A stretch of 64,000 bases of DNA, taken from positions 62,001-126,000 of the forward strand of contig JAGTJM010000056.1 of NCBI GenBank assembly GCA_020747015.1, in the 5' to 3' direction. Of this stretch, positions 1 through 11,979 are shown piece by piece. The stretch comes from Pyrenochaeta sp. MPI-SDFR-AT-0127. Its lineage: Eukaryota; Ascomycota; Dothideomycetes; Pleosporales; Cucurbitariaceae. A program made the position numbers and the translations under genes. The stretch's first letter is position 1; each line of letters opens with the position of its first letter. Below the pieces are notes generated by a model. That model saw only the letters and a program-made list of their open reading frames with translations, was not told the DNA's origin and searched no databases.

Positions 1-1417
1 TGGCGATCGTAGTCAGTAGTATATGTCCGTTGAGGGGTTGTAGGACCTTGAAGCAAACTATTCCGACAGGTTGGCGCTGGGCTTTTGTACCTTGGTGTCT
101 CGAACCACTCGATAGGTGAACGGTGAGTGCAGGGAAACGCAGAGCGGGGAGAACTTCGTGTTCTATGCAGGCCTTACGCCTCCCTGCAAGGATCGCACAA
201 ATAATCACTGCCTTAACAAGTTAGTATCGAATGCGGCATGCCATTCTAGTCTCGGTACTTGTTGGCACCCCAGGTCTTAACAATTGCCATCTATACATCC
301 GGTGGGAACACCAGCCATTCCCCAACACCTTCGGTGTGGGAGATGATGTAGAAATACTGTCGTAGCTCAACTGATGCATGTTGTCGCAAAGGAAAAAAAA
401 CTCTCTCATTGGAAGACCTGACGTTGAAATATCGTACTATCGCACTATCGCATGTGCTGATTGCGAGTCAAGCAACTTTGAAGGTGGAGAAAGCGGCTCC
501 AAAAGGGATTCGCTACCTGCGTTCTGGGTGCTTCGATGGACGGGTTGTTGGCAGACTTGCATATTCACGGTCATCACCTCTTGTCAGCGACAACTGACTT
601 AAGCAAGCCATCATGCATATGTCGCACACTTAAGCTGCAAGTCGACGCATCGAATGTTTGTTTTAGCGAGATAGATCACATGGAAAGGCTGTTGTAGTTT
701 TCTGAAAAAAGAGGTGGCGAGGTCGGTTACAAACTGCGCGCGTAATTGATGCAAACAATTCAGTTGGTCACGTCGCAATTATGCAGTTGATTTGCGCTTA
801 ACAGTCCTGGTGCGAGATGGCAATGGAGCCATTCCGAATCATCAGCCCCACTCGATGGGCCTGTAGAACATGCCACGTGAGATGGAAGTTCACCAATGTC
901 GCCATCATCATAAATACAATAGTAGCCCAATCAGGCTTCGTGGTGAAACAAATCAGGGCCACAAATGTTCGATAACACAGTCCTTGAGTCAATTCACAAT
1001 AATTAACGGTTGGCGCCGCGCTATGGGTGTGGACCACGGGGATCCCGCTGGTTCATGCACCGGGCCGTGACCGTGACTGGCAATATTGACCGAACAGAGC
1101 CAAGCTGAGCTGGCTCGAGTGCCGGGACGCCGCGGCAAAAAGAGCCGGTGAGCTCGAAGTCGGGGTCGTTGTCGAGTCGCTGCAAAATTGGTATTCTTCC
1201 ATGGAGCGGACGGAGTGGATGACATCCAGGGACTAAAACAAGTACATGGTAAGATTCAACTGGTGTGGCACCACCCTCTGTAACTAAAATCAGTGGCGGA
1301 TGGCGTAAGAAATGTAACAATGTCAATTCGTTGCGTGTACGTGCTCTGGAAGAGTTGTCCGCACGAAGGCGAGTATTAAGTACTGATTAATTTACATATT
1401 AACGCAGGGGTATTTTT
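1..1417. other. Intergenic, no gene supported
   Basis: Open frames here are at most about 100 codons, overlap one another on both strands and have no recognisable domain, signal peptide or consistent splice structure. The right-hand part is the 3' flank of the carboxylesterase gene. Confidence 0.6.
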
Positions 1418-3278
1418 CTAGAACGCGCCTCGTCCAGGCAGTGGGTCGTTCTTTGCCGGACACGGCGCATCGTAGACAGCAGGGTCTACGAAATTTGGCC
1501 ACACACGGTTGTTCAAGGCCAATTGGACAAGCGTTTTGGCTGTGGGAAAAGAATCAGCGACGGTTCTAGCGAGATATTCTTGTGCAATAAACTTACCATT
1601 CTTCTTGTACGCGGGCCATCCATACCTCGTTAGGCCATACTTCGAATCCCTGGCAAATGCAGCCCATGCACCTTGAATGTACTTGATTGTAATGTCTTGG
1701 GCTAGCGTGTTTGGAAGACCAGAGACGTCCGTGGCAGTACCAAACACAATGTTCAGATCAACGCCGTGATAGGCAGCGCTACCTCTAGGTCCCAGACCTG
1801 CTGTGCCGTTGTACAGGCGAAGGTTGTCCCAACCACCATGGTACCTGTAACGCCACGTTGGTACGCCATGCTGGACCCTGTAGTTGGTTGAGTGTGCGGT
1901 AGGGCAGGTAAAAGCACGCTGCGCGAAAAGGTCCCATTGCGCGTCTGTGAAGTTCAGCCTCGCACCCCAGCCAGATATCCTGTACCAGCCATCCTCATGA
2001 TCAGTGTTGCCAGCCAAGACGGGGATTTTAGCAAAAGCGCCGGAAGCTGACAGTTGTTCGTAGTCTGCGAAAACAGTGATGTTGTCGACCGTCGGATGGA
2101 ATGTTGCTTGATTCAGAGCCTGACTTGGAAGTGGAGGCACTCGAGCAGCCGCAGCAAGAAGAACAGAGGTATCCTTGGAGCGCACGCATGACAGTACCGT
2201 AGCAGGGTCTTCATTGGGACCACCGCAGCCAACTGTCTGGGAGACATTGTACCACAGCGATTGAGAATACTCCTTGGTATTAGGTAGGAAGCTGAGTGAC
2301 GTTCCGGACATGGGAATTAGTCCGGAGACAATCGGATCTTTCTGGTGAGCAAATGACCAGTAGTCCACCGAGGCACCGCCAGCGCTTTGGCCAAAGATGA
2401 CAATGCGAGATGGATCACCGCCGAGACTTGCAATATTGTCACGCACCCATTCGACAGCTGCACGGTGATCCCGAAGTGCTGCATTGGCCTCGACACCTGG
2501 AGCACCGGCGAACCCAAAGATACCAAGGCGGTAGCTGTTCATTATTAGTCTGGTCGAACATACTGATGGGTGGTTGAATGACATACTTGGGCGTCACAAC
2601 AACTACATCTTGTGAATCAGCCAGATATTGCCCACTGTAGAAGGGACTATGAGGTCCTGGAATCTGGAAGCCTGCGCAAAGTGGTCAGTCACCGTTGTCG
2701 CAACGTACAAGTCAAACTTACGTCCTCCATGAAGGAACACAAGGACTGGTCTCTTTGCTTTGGTGTTTCCTGGGTTCTTAGTCCAGACGTTGAGCTTCAA
2801 GCAATCCTCAGACGCGGGATTGGTGTTTTGCGCCGCGAAGTTCTTCCAGACACGCAGGCCTGACGGTTGCGTAAAGTTGGGGAAGGCGCTCACTGGAGGC
2901 TTGTTTGACGGGCAGTCGCTGTTCCAATATCAATATGATCCTCGGTCAGAGAGTCAAATTATACATACGCTGACTACTGTTTATTAGCGAATGCAACAAA
3001 TGAGCTACATACGGTGGGTGACTACTTACCCATTCTGACGCATCAAAGACGGTTCCTGCAGGCGCAGCATACTTCTTGGGGGCGGCAAACCTTAGCTCGC
3101 CTACAGGCGCTTCTGCGTAACGGATACCGAGGAACTCGGTCACATAGGACCTGTTGGAAGCTTGATGGCCGATGAGGGTACCACTCGTAGTCTGAACTCT
3201 AGGTGACCTCTGCTCTACTGGGACAGCAGAGCCATAGACGGTGGCCACCACTGCAGCTGCAAGAAGGAGGTGCTGCAT
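1418..3278 (-). CDS. Secreted type-B carboxylesterase (alpha/beta hydrolase)
   Basis: Four exons: 3278-3013, 2918-2722, 2671-2587 and 2534-1418, giving 554 aa. A hydrophobic signal peptide (MQHLLLAAAVVATVYGSA) indicates secretion. The early FLGIRYAEAP block, SEDCLKLNVW and FLHGG oxyanion region are typical of the carboxylesterase/cholinesterase/lipase family. The nucleophile elbow FGQSAGG puts the catalytic Ser near 233. The probable acid lies in TDHEDG (about 361-364) and the probable His in YHGVDLN (about 439). Length fits the family. It should hydrolyse carboxylic esters outside the cell, but the substrate cannot be read from sequence. Intron 1 has two good donors 17 bp apart, and only the distal one (GTATGT) keeps the frame. 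It is divergent from the PTH11-like gene, about 1 kb away. Confidence 0.9.
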
Positions 3279-4294
3279 GTTGTCAATATGAAACAGCTGT
3301 CCTATGCTTGAATGGAGACAGCTAAAAGGTCAATCAGCATAATGGACGGCCGTAAACTGGTTTTAACAAATGAAATGCAGATTGCGGCGTGGCTTCAACG
3401 CCATGAAAAGTGGCTTGTCTTAGCGGCAGGACTGCAAGGAACCAGCACACGGCAAAGCGCACATGGCGCAGCAGGGAAGTCCTGGAACGAGGCAGAACCC
3501 CGAGGACACGATCGATTGTGAGTAACAGATTGAGTGGGTTGGACAAGCGCCGGCGTACCAAGCGTTTGAAACGGCGCGCAAGACGGGACGGCGAGTGAAT
3601 GTTCATTTCGGCGGGGTGGCATGAAGCAAACATGCCGGAGCGCTAACACGAATGCGGCAGTCGCACCTTCCCGCCATCGCGGGAGCTTCTTCGAGGCCCA
3701 TACCGCCTCAGGGAGCATGTCAAAAATGCCAGCAAGACGCGCAGAGCTGAAAACGCGAGTCATTTTCGATGATGTTCGTGTATCTGTTTCTGTTGTTCCG
3801 AACGATTGGGTCGAGCAAGGGCAAAGATACTGGCATTCGAGAAGATGTTACAGGCATTTCTTCGGTCTAATGCTGATCCTCATCATGTACTTCTCGCTCC
3901 AATTTCTGCGCCGCGCCGGCCTGTCCTCTACTTTGGGCTCCTCGCACAGATCCGAACAGCTCCGGCAACGGCCAAATTTCTTGCTCGACCCTGAGCGAAC
4001 TGCAGGAGCCCAGGTATAGCCCTGTTTCATTGAAAGCGAGACAACGGAAAGTCCATGGTATACGAAATCACGACAGTAGAGCAACCCCTCATTCGCTACC
4101 ACAACATGTTTGCAAAGAACACACCCCCATGTTTGACAGCGCCACATGTTGACCCACTCGTATCTGCTTCCGAACTGCCCGCCCTAAAGATGCCTTGGGT
4201 CGATAGGTAAGAGCTTATTAAGTTGCTCATTCCTTCTTTTGCGGGCCTTCGCTTCGGTAGCCAGCACTCTCCATACTGAACACACTGACTCATC
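3279..4294. other. Intergenic region between divergent genes
   Basis: About 1 kb separates the start codons of the divergently transcribed esterase and PTH11-like genes, so it must hold both promoters. Several frames of 60-130 codons overlap on both strands here. None has a domain, and they are rejected as genes. Confidence 0.6.
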
Positions 4295-5766
4295 ATGGCC
4301 CCTAATGTCGGCTTGGGCACTCAAGGGCCGGTCCAGCGCGGTTGGGGACTATGGCTAACAAGTGTACTCGGTGTGGTGATAGCAGCCCTCTTTGTGGGTG
4401 CTCGGTTGGCACAGCGGTTCATCAGGAGAAGTGGCTTAGGATGGGACGACTACATGATTATCGCGGCTTTGATATCATCGGGTCTACTCTCGTTAACAGA
4501 GTGTCAAGGTCAGTGTAGAGAATCCATCGTATGCACTGCAAGCAACTAACAATGAGTAGCGGTGGTGTATGGGTACGGCAGACACTGGGCATCACTTCCT
4601 CGAGACACCCGTATGACTGCACGTAAATGGTTCTATGGCGCCCATAGTGAGTAAAATTCTGTCCTGGATTTCCATCCTGCTTTTGAAAGCCTAGATTCCT
4701 TCAATTCTTTTTTCCAAGGACTCGCTTAGCATTTTGCAAGGAACGCAAAGCGAACCCAAGCTGCGGCAAGGTCAACCATTTTCCATGCAAAATGTCGCTA
4801 ACTGTAAATCCAAGTCATGTACAAGGTCGTCCTCATGTTCAACAAGATCTCCGTCGTATGTCTCTACTACCGTATCTTCGCCGTCTCCAACAAATCTTTC
4901 CGTGTCGCCTGTCATGTCATGAATGGCTGGATTGTGGCTTCCGGGTTGGCCTTTATCATTGCTACAGTGTTTCAGTGTGCGCCAATTGCCGCATTCTGGG
5001 ACCGTAGTATACCAGGATTCAAGTGCTTCAAGAATGAACCTTGGTGGATCTCATATGCAACAACGCAGATCACAACTGATTTCCTGCTCCTTGCAATGCC
5101 AATTCGCCAAATTCTTACACTGTCTATGGGCAGAGCTGAGAAGCTGGGAATCTGTTTGGTGTTTGGTACTGGTGCCTTGTAAGTTTAAGGCTCACCGACT
5201 CTGATCTTCTGCTAATAAGATTCAGTGTCACGTTTGCATCCATCTACCGTGCAACGACAATTGCGGCATCTGCAAAGGATCCTGATCCAACCTGGGGCCC
5301 CATTCCCGCTACCATCTGGTCCGTGATTGAGGCTAATACTGGGATTGTCTGCGCCTGTCTTCCGATGCTGCGCGGCCCATTTGTCCGCCTATTCGGACCA
5401 TTGCTTGGTTCCTACCGTGGTTCTTCCAAGCGCCAATCCTATCAGCTAAGTTGGAGAAGTGGCCAGCCACGTGCTACACCGTCAGCAGGCCATAAGATCG
5501 ATATTTCTCACAACACAAACACCGAGCTCGACCACGAGAGCGAAGAAGGAATTATCATAGACGACGAGGAGCCTGAAGGCCAAATGTATCCACGGGGTCG
5601 AAGAGCCAGTGGCATATTTGTCAAGAATGAGTTCAGCGTGGTGACGAGCGAGCGCGAGAGAAGGAAGCGTCAATCGCAAGCCGAAGCGCAGGACCTAGAC
5701 ACACTTACAACAAGGAGTGTCAATGAAGAAAAACCGGATGGGAAGAGTACGTTCTATCACGTTTGA
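4295..5766 (+). CDS. PTH11/SAT4-like seven-helix integral membrane protein
   Basis: Four exons: 4295-4508, 4560-4646, 4815-5178 and 5226-5766, giving 401 aa. The order of hydrophobic segments is that of the fungal rhodopsin-like (SAT4/PTH11-related) family. TM1 lies near residues 20-40, followed by the GLGWDDYMI loop, then a GYGRHWASLP loop ahead of the KWFYGAH-IMYK segment. NKISVVCLYYRIF and a final helix near 245-270 (IEANTGIVCACLP) complete the pattern. The charged cytosolic tail (about 280-401) is rich in acidic and Arg/Lys residues. Related proteins act as putative surface receptors. The ligand is unknown. The 168-bp intron 2 was chosen because it yields the family-like GAHIMYKVV junction, while smaller splits break the frame. 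The N-terminus is short and has no CFEM domain. Confidence 0.85.
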
Positions 5767-7350
5767 GAATCGGCACGCATTTCTATAAATACCTTCTCAC
5801 CGCGACGTTCAATGACCACTTCCGATTGTTTACACCTTGTCTATTTCATATTTGTTGGAGATACCCCCATTGTTGTCCGGCATCATGTATCCGTTTCTTA
5901 CGGCTGTTAGTAAAAGTCATTTGTTAGACTGTATGAGACACGAATTGCGCACCACGCCTCGATTGTCCTTTTATATGACACAACTTCGTACTCGTTGACT
6001 CGCCCACTCAACTTCGATGGAAACCCATTCCGATATTTATCTTAGCGCACCCGAGGCGTACCAAGGTAGCGCTCCAAGAACAGCTTAAGTATCATGACCC
6101 ACGCACCTGGTACAGGGATAATGATCGACGAGCGTGGCATTTCATGATTGGAATCTCACTCGTCAATTCATAGTGCTTATCAGTGTATACCTTGATTCAG
6201 GGAACACTATATTCGGCATACGAGCACCAATAGCATATATTCAGAGCCCCGAGCATTGATTATCGTCATACTAATCACGCCGTGCTCGTCTTGAGTACAT
6301 CTATGCTATCTCTCACGGAATGACAGTATCACAATAACATGTTGAAGGGCTCTGAGCTGGCTCATGTTTGTTGGCGTCCCTCAGCTAGAACTGTACAATA
6401 ATTGGTCTGGAGCTCATGGCGCACAACACGTGCTACGCAGCTCCCCCGCCAAGGCTGTGTCCATTCATCGCCGGCCGCGACCTTTTTACAGTCTGACAAC
6501 TCTCAACGCATAATGAACTCCAATCAGTTGGTATTCGCTTGTCCATGGTCGTGGTACATTTCTCTCTTGCAAACCATCTCAGCTACCCAATGGACGAAGC
6601 TGGAGACTTCTACAATCTTACACTCCTGAGCAAGAAGACCTCAACACTATAAGTCCTTCATGTATTCAAGCAACAGTCAAGCCACAGTGTGGTATATTTA
6701 TCTCACTCAGCCAGAATCCCCGGATGTACCTCCAATTTCCGTTGCAGCATCAATCTGCGAGCGCCAAGTTCCGTTCTTGCACCGCCTTGGCCAAGGAAAA
6801 ACTCGATAGCAATACCCACAGTGGCTAGGCGGAGGCGGCTGTTGGGCCAGAAGGGTTTGCCATTGTGAGGTTCAGAAATCTCTGCAATAGTTGTTGCGGG
6901 TCTACTCATCCCAACAACAAAGAACGAGCGGTGAGGCATTTGTTCAGCCAGTCTTTCTACACGGGCCGCGCCACAACAAATGGGCCACAGGAAGGAATCG
7001 CGGCATAGATTGGTACATATGCTTAAGTACTGCGAGATACAGCAATCGCGAATAGCGAGGCTGCAAATAAGCCAGATTTGGTCGGAAGGGTGCCGATCCA
7101 ATGAGCCCCGCTCCTTCGCGTCTTGTGCGAAGAGTCTGCGCCACACCTGAATGCAAGCATGGTTTGGATCAACTCCTCAGACGTCATGCGCACATGAAGT
7201 CAATATTGACTTTGTCTGCCCAGCTAGAAACTATGCATTCTCTCTCTGCACAGCGTGCTTGCGTGCAATTGCGACACACACATCCAGCGCGTTCGCGGCT
7301 CTCTTACTGGCCCCACCTGAGACTTAACAGCCAAAGGCTACCCCGCAAAT
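5767..7350. other. Intergenic, no gene confidently supported
   Basis: This is the 3' flank of the PTH11-like gene and the upstream region of the HeLo gene. A minus-strand frame at 6703-7146 (147 codons) has a somewhat protein-like C-terminal half but no domain, and it overlaps the likely HeLo promoter, so it is not called. Confidence 0.5.
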
Positions 7351-8958
7351 ATGGCCGACAAACCCATGACCGACACCATCGAAGCCACAGCGCCCGCAAA
7401 GAGCAAGGCCCAGATCCTCACCGATGTCTTCTCTCTCGCGACCCAATTCAGCACCTGCGTGGAAGCCTTCAACCTCATCCATCCGTCCAAGGATAACGAT
7501 CATGCGCAGAAGGTTGCCCTTGCAAAACTGGGCCTGCAACAGGGCAGGCTGCTCATCTTTGGCGATGCCGTGGGCATCTCTGCGCCACCAGCGACTATTG
7601 CGAAGCACATGATTCCTAGCCATCCTGGACTCACCAACCCAGATCCGCATCTACCTGTGAACTTTGGTGTCAGGGATCCCCAATTAGACAATGACGTTAT
7701 CAATGCGAAGGTCAGGAAAGCACTCCACGAGATCGCAGGCAGACCTACGAATATGTCACGGGAAGAATTGATGAATTTGTATGGCATGAAGAGTCCAAAA
7801 ACCTTCTCGAAACTCGAATACCCCGCCCTCGATACCAACCGACTTGAAGGTTTCCGCGAGAAGTATGCGCTCCTCCAAGATCTCCTCCGGCAAAGCGGTT
7901 CTCGAGCACATGTCAAACGCAACATGAGCATGGTAACGAGCCACTGGACCGTCAAAGATAGCGAACGATTCTTCTCATTTGTGAAGACCGTGCGCACAGA
8001 AGTCGATGCCCTCATTGACTTACTGGGAGTGAAGGAGCAGGTTGATCGCGGCATGCGCTCCGACATCCGCTGCATGGCATGGCATCCTGACCTCTCAGGC
8101 CCGGTTGTGCGACAAGATTGGGAGAAGCTCAAACTTATCAGAGAGGCGTGCGTGGTTGATTACCCAGAGTATGTTGAAGTCGTCGATACGGCGCTGCAAT
8201 ATATCAATGAGGAGATCAAGGAGTCGAGTCTTAATGCTCGGCGCGCAAGTTTGGGTCTCGCAGTTCCTACAGCCGGCGCAGCGAGTGGGCGACGCAAATC
8301 AGATTACGATATACGCTCCGTTCCACCTGCAGTAGTTAAGGCCGCAGAAAAATCGCACATACAACTAGCCGCTGAGCGCGCCCTGGACCCAAATGCTGGC
8401 AAAGAGAAACGTCCTAGCTGGCTATCGGCCTTCAAGCTCAAGAGTTTCTCGAAGAGCAGCAGTAAACACGAAAAAGAGCGTGCCAGGAGTACGCCTGGCC
8501 CAGACGAAACCGTTGACCCGCAACGCTCCTTGTCAGAAGGCGAATTTGTTCCGCCAAACCAACGCACAGAAGACGAATCTAATAAGCTTGAACCTGTGCG
8601 CTCCAAATCGCTTTCTGCAATCCCTGACGAACCAGCACTCGACCTGGACTCACGTATGCGCGGTCTCTCTGTCACCAGTTCCCACTCCAACGGCTCGCCT
8701 CGACCAATACCGATTGTCCTAGAGAATGGCGGCGTGATCAAAGATTTCGGAAACGTGGATTATGGCCCACGTACCAGCATGGACAAGAATGCGCTCGTGC
8801 AAACAGATACGATCAGCACTGAGGGCAGCCAGCCGGGCCTTTATGGCGCGACAACAGTAAACAGTCTGATTGACAGGCATGACATGTATCAGGGGATGGG
8901 GAGGATTGAGACGAAGGATATTAGGGAACAGGCGCATGATACCGACAAGATGGGATAG
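7351..8958 (+). CDS. HeLo-like domain protein (prion-inhibition family)
   Basis: Single uninterrupted exon of 535 aa. Residues about 20-230 are helical and resemble HeLo-type domains of fungal incompatibility and cell-death proteins: a short hydrophobic start with VFSLATQFSTCVEAF, then LAKLGLQQGRLLIFGDAVGI, and a helical bundle ending near LDTNRLEGFREKYALLQDLL. Residues about 290-535 are Ser/Lys/Glu rich and probably disordered. HeLo proteins typically act at membranes when an amyloid or NLR partner triggers them. No NACHT or kinase gene lies next to it in this window. A glycine-rich patch near residues 458-475 (GGVIKDFGNVDYG) is a weak candidate amyloid motif. The start is the first in-frame ATG after an upstream stop. 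Family assignment is from recognition, not a search. Confidence 0.75.
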   Translation: MADKPMTDTIEATAPAKSKAQILTDVFSLATQFSTCVEAFNLIHPSKDNDHAQKVALAKLGLQQGRLLIFGDAVGISAPPATIAKHMIPSHPGLTNPDPHLPVNFGVRDPQLDNDVINAKVRKALHEIAGRPTNMSREELMNLYGMKSPKTFSKLEYPALDTNRLEGFREKYALLQDLLRQSGSRAHVKRNMSMVTSHWTVKDSERFFSFVKTVRTEVDALIDLLGVKEQVDRGMRSDIRCMAWHPDLSGPVVRQDWEKLKLIREACVVDYPEYVEVVDTALQYINEEIKESSLNARRASLGLAVPTAGAASGRRKSDYDIRSVPPAVVKAAEKSHIQLAAERALDPNAGKEKRPSWLSAFKLKSFSKSSSKHEKERARSTPGPDETVDPQRSLSEGEFVPPNQRTEDESNKLEPVRSKSLSAIPDEPALDLDSRMRGLSVTSSHSNGSPRPIPIVLENGGVIKDFGNVDYGPRTSMDKNALVQTDTISTEGSQPGLYGATTVNSLIDRHDMYQGMGRIETKDIREQAHDTDKMG

Positions 8959-10847
8959 TTTCAAGCTGAGGGAGGGAAAGAAGGAACGTTACAATGCTTT
9001 TTTCCTTATCTTTTATTTCTGTATCTGTTTCCTTTTATTGTTGTTGATACCAATGGATGTTGAACAGTGTACGTGGAGTTGGCCATCGTGTATGTCTGTA
9101 TGTATTTGACGTGGGAGGTTAGCAAGGGGAGGTTCAAGTTTTGGGTAATGGCATGTTAGCATGAATTCCTGACAGTGTTTCTCTCATGTTTTGACATGTT
9201 TACTTGGAACACCAGAGCCCTTTCAAAAGCAAGTCAGTCATCGCTCGGCCGTGATATGATGAAAGGTGTCCATGTGACGAGCAGGTCTGCACACCATTCT
9301 CGTCGCTAGTTGTGCAGAAGCACCTCCATGGCTTGTAGGACGCATCTCCGTAGCAAACTTCACAGAGAGTATCTCCGGTCGTGCGAAAAGCATGTGTACA
9401 TGAATGGCTCATGACAACAAGGTGTTGCCATTTTCCCGCCTGGTTTGCTAATGCCGGTTGCTAAAATGATTGGAGGAGACATTCTGAATTCTTCATTGCG
9501 CGTGCCCGCTCGCTAATTTCGCAATGAGATGTGCCACCACTCAGGACAGCGAGTACATGGGTGAAAACCGTCCCGCAGGTGTTGTAAGTTGGCTGCATGT
9601 CGCTGGAAACCATGTTGCTGCAGGGACTGGAAGGGGACGGGCTTGGTCAACCATGCTGGTGAGTGAGTTTTGATGTTAGACGGCGTTGCGTCATTGCTGA
9701 ACCTAAAGTTTATGCGTGAACTCGTTGTCCCACATGGCCATGCAAGGGCATTTGTTTTGCCTTGAGGAAGAATCCTCCGGGGTTCCACAACAGCCGCTCA
9801 ATGGATCGATGGTTGGCGGCCATGCCTGTGTATACCTGCTTCCTCTTGTTATAATGGTTGCATGGTACTTTACATTTCTACCGTCCTCGGTGTATATGCC
9901 TCTTTCAGTCCCATGGGGATGTTTACAAAGATGTTGCTAAGCGGATCGTTCACGGTACTATCAATGCTTGTTCAATAGGATGCTTGGTGTATGATCTGGG
10001 CATTGGAAGAGTGTAGCTGCTCTCAACAACCAGGGCCTAGGATACTCGATACATGATCGACCCTCTTGCCCAACTGGGTTTGGCTTCATGTTTCTGCTTG
10101 AGGCTTGTTGAAGACACCTTTCTTCATGAATTGCTTCGAGAGATAGGGAAACGTGAAGGAGACGAGTTTTTCCAAAGCCTTGCGATTCCATTGAAGCCCT
10201 GGTCTGCCCAGGCTTGCCGTTGCGTGGCCAATGGAAGCACTAAGCGCACTCAGCATTGATCTACTCCCACTGAAGCCTACCCCATGAATAAACATGCCAA
10301 GCCGATGACCAACTGTTGCAGGTCTCGACTTTTGACGTGTTATCATAAAATCAGTGGTTCCTGCCTCATCGAGCTTCGTGGTGGGGATCGCGACATCGCC
10401 CTCATCTCAAGCGCTTCCACCTTCCTCCTCTAATCACTCCCTCGCTCCCCAGAACCAGTGTCAGGTATCACGGCGACGTGTCCTAAATGAGCAGGATGTG
10501 CGGCTCCCCAACGTCCGGTGTAGTGCAAATGCGCTGGGCGTACACGAAGCCTTACGGAACGCAACCGGCAGGATAGATTATTGCATCACGCATCTCAGAA
10601 CCTAATCCACCAACAGAACTACGTCTTTGCCGACGATTCAACAATCGGTATTCAGTGGCAACTGGAGAGAAGATCACACAAGAGAAGGGCCGACTAGATA
10701 TGAACATGGTCTGACTCGTTGCAATACACATCGTGTTCCCCACGCTCATCCTCGGATGCAGACAGGTGCCGAATTAGCCCGCAATCTGGCAACTGCAAAG
10801 TGCCTTGGGGCTCATGCCAAGTCACGCTGGAATTATTGCGCAAGGGC
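8959..10847. other. Intergenic with one weak small-ORF candidate
   Basis: This is a 1.9-kb stretch between the HeLo gene and the 3' end of the enoyl-CoA hydratase gene. Apart from the small Cys/His-rich frame listed separately at 9200-9412, only overlapping frames under about 170 codons are present and none has a domain. Confidence 0.5.
9200..9412 (-). CDS. Possible small Cys/His-rich protein
   Basis: An open frame of 70 codons with a regular Cys/His pattern: SHSCTHAF, CEVC, CFC and CSSH, spaced as in a small zinc-binding fold. There is no signal peptide. The start could be spliced to upstream exons that I cannot fix. It is not recognised. It could be a real small gene, a terminal exon or a relic, and is reported only because of the cysteine spacing. 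Confidence 0.22.
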   Translation of the reverse strand: MSHSCTHAFRTTGDTLCEVCYGDASYKPWRCFCTTSDENGVQTCSSHGHLSSYHGRAMTDLLLKGLWCSK

Positions 10848-11979
10848 TCAGCGATGCTGGAAGCTCGCAGGCCGCTTTTCCAGGAAGGCCGCAATACCTT
10901 CTCGGCAATCAGCAAGCGAGAAGCTGCTGTAATACAATGCGCGCTCAATCTCCAGCCCCGCCTTCAACGTCGTTGCTTCCGCTACCATGCGTCAACTCGG
11001 TATGTTCCGAAGAGGTTAGGAGCCAGGGATAACTTACCCGCAACAACAGCTTGCTTAGCCATGCAAATTGCAGGTCCTGGTAGCGATGCAACAGTCCTTG
11101 CGACTTTGAGAGCTTCCTCAAGGACATCTTGCTCCGAAGTCATGGTCCGGTTCACCACTCCAAGTCGCTCCATCTCAGTCGCCGTTGCCGGCGCCCCGGT
11201 TAAAATCATCTCCATTGCCTGAATGATCAGTAAGAGTTTCAAGCTCACGCTGAGTACCAAGCGCGAGAAATTAGGGATACGGGCGGGGCACACACACCTT
11301 TTGCTTTCCAACCGTCTTCGTTAATCGTTGCGTGCCGCCGGCTCCGGGAATGGTGCCCAACTGCACTTCTGGGAAGCCAAACCGGGCATTGGCAGACGCA
11401 AAGATCATATCGCACTTTATGCGCACCGGGTTAGCAGCCTGCCTCGAGTAAAAGAAATCCGGGGAACAATTTGTTTACCATTAGCGCCAGCTCAAAACCT
11501 CCGCCAAACTGTGAGATCCCGTCAGTCTAAGCCATTCGTCCGGCAGTCGAGCAAAGCTGGGGAAATACCAGCAAAGTCTCGTTTACGTACTGCGAAACCT
11601 CGTACTGCTGCGATGATCGGCTTCCGGAAATTCGAGAAGGCATCTTCAAGGTCCTTCAACCAGCCAATGCGATACGCTTCAGCCGTTGAAATTCCGGCCA
11701 ATTCGCTTATGTCCGCTCCCGCTGTGAGCAGAATGTAAGTGTGAGTGGGCTGTCCAATGTAATTTGGATCCACATACCACAGAACGGAGAAGTACCCGAG
11801 CTGCTAAGCACAACGGCGCGCACTGTTGGACTTCGATCAAGCTGGGATAACGCCCCTGTCAACTCATCTATCAGATCCTGGGACAGGGCGTTTCGTTTCT
11901 TCGAACGATTGAGTTCCACCACTGCCACTCCGGCTTCTCTGATGGAAACAATTAACGTTGCCGGCTTGATTGCCTCCAT
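10848..11979 (-). CDS. Enoyl-CoA hydratase/isomerase (crotonase family)
   Basis: Six exons: 11979-11778, 11721-11591, 11508-11479 (30 bp), 11414-11298, 11218-11038 and 10981-10848, giving 264 aa, the normal crotonase length. FCAGADI forms one half of the oxyanion hole, and FGGGFELALMCD forms the second with the first catalytic Glu. PEVQLGTIPGAGGTQRL carries the second Glu. Both acids are present, so hydration of trans-2-enoyl-CoA in fatty-acid or branched-chain catabolism is plausible. The C-terminus is FQHR, so there is no PTS1. The N-terminus (MEAIKPATLIV) is short with no obvious mitochondrial presequence. The 30-bp exon 3 restores the GGGFELAL core exactly, which supports the model. Confidence 0.9.

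Noticed and set aside
6703..7146. 147-codon minus-strand frame
   Set aside because: Partly protein-like but without domain, and sits in the HeLo gene's probable promoter.
7500..8132. 210-codon minus-strand frame
   Set aside because: Lies wholly inside the HeLo-domain gene on the other strand and has no domain.
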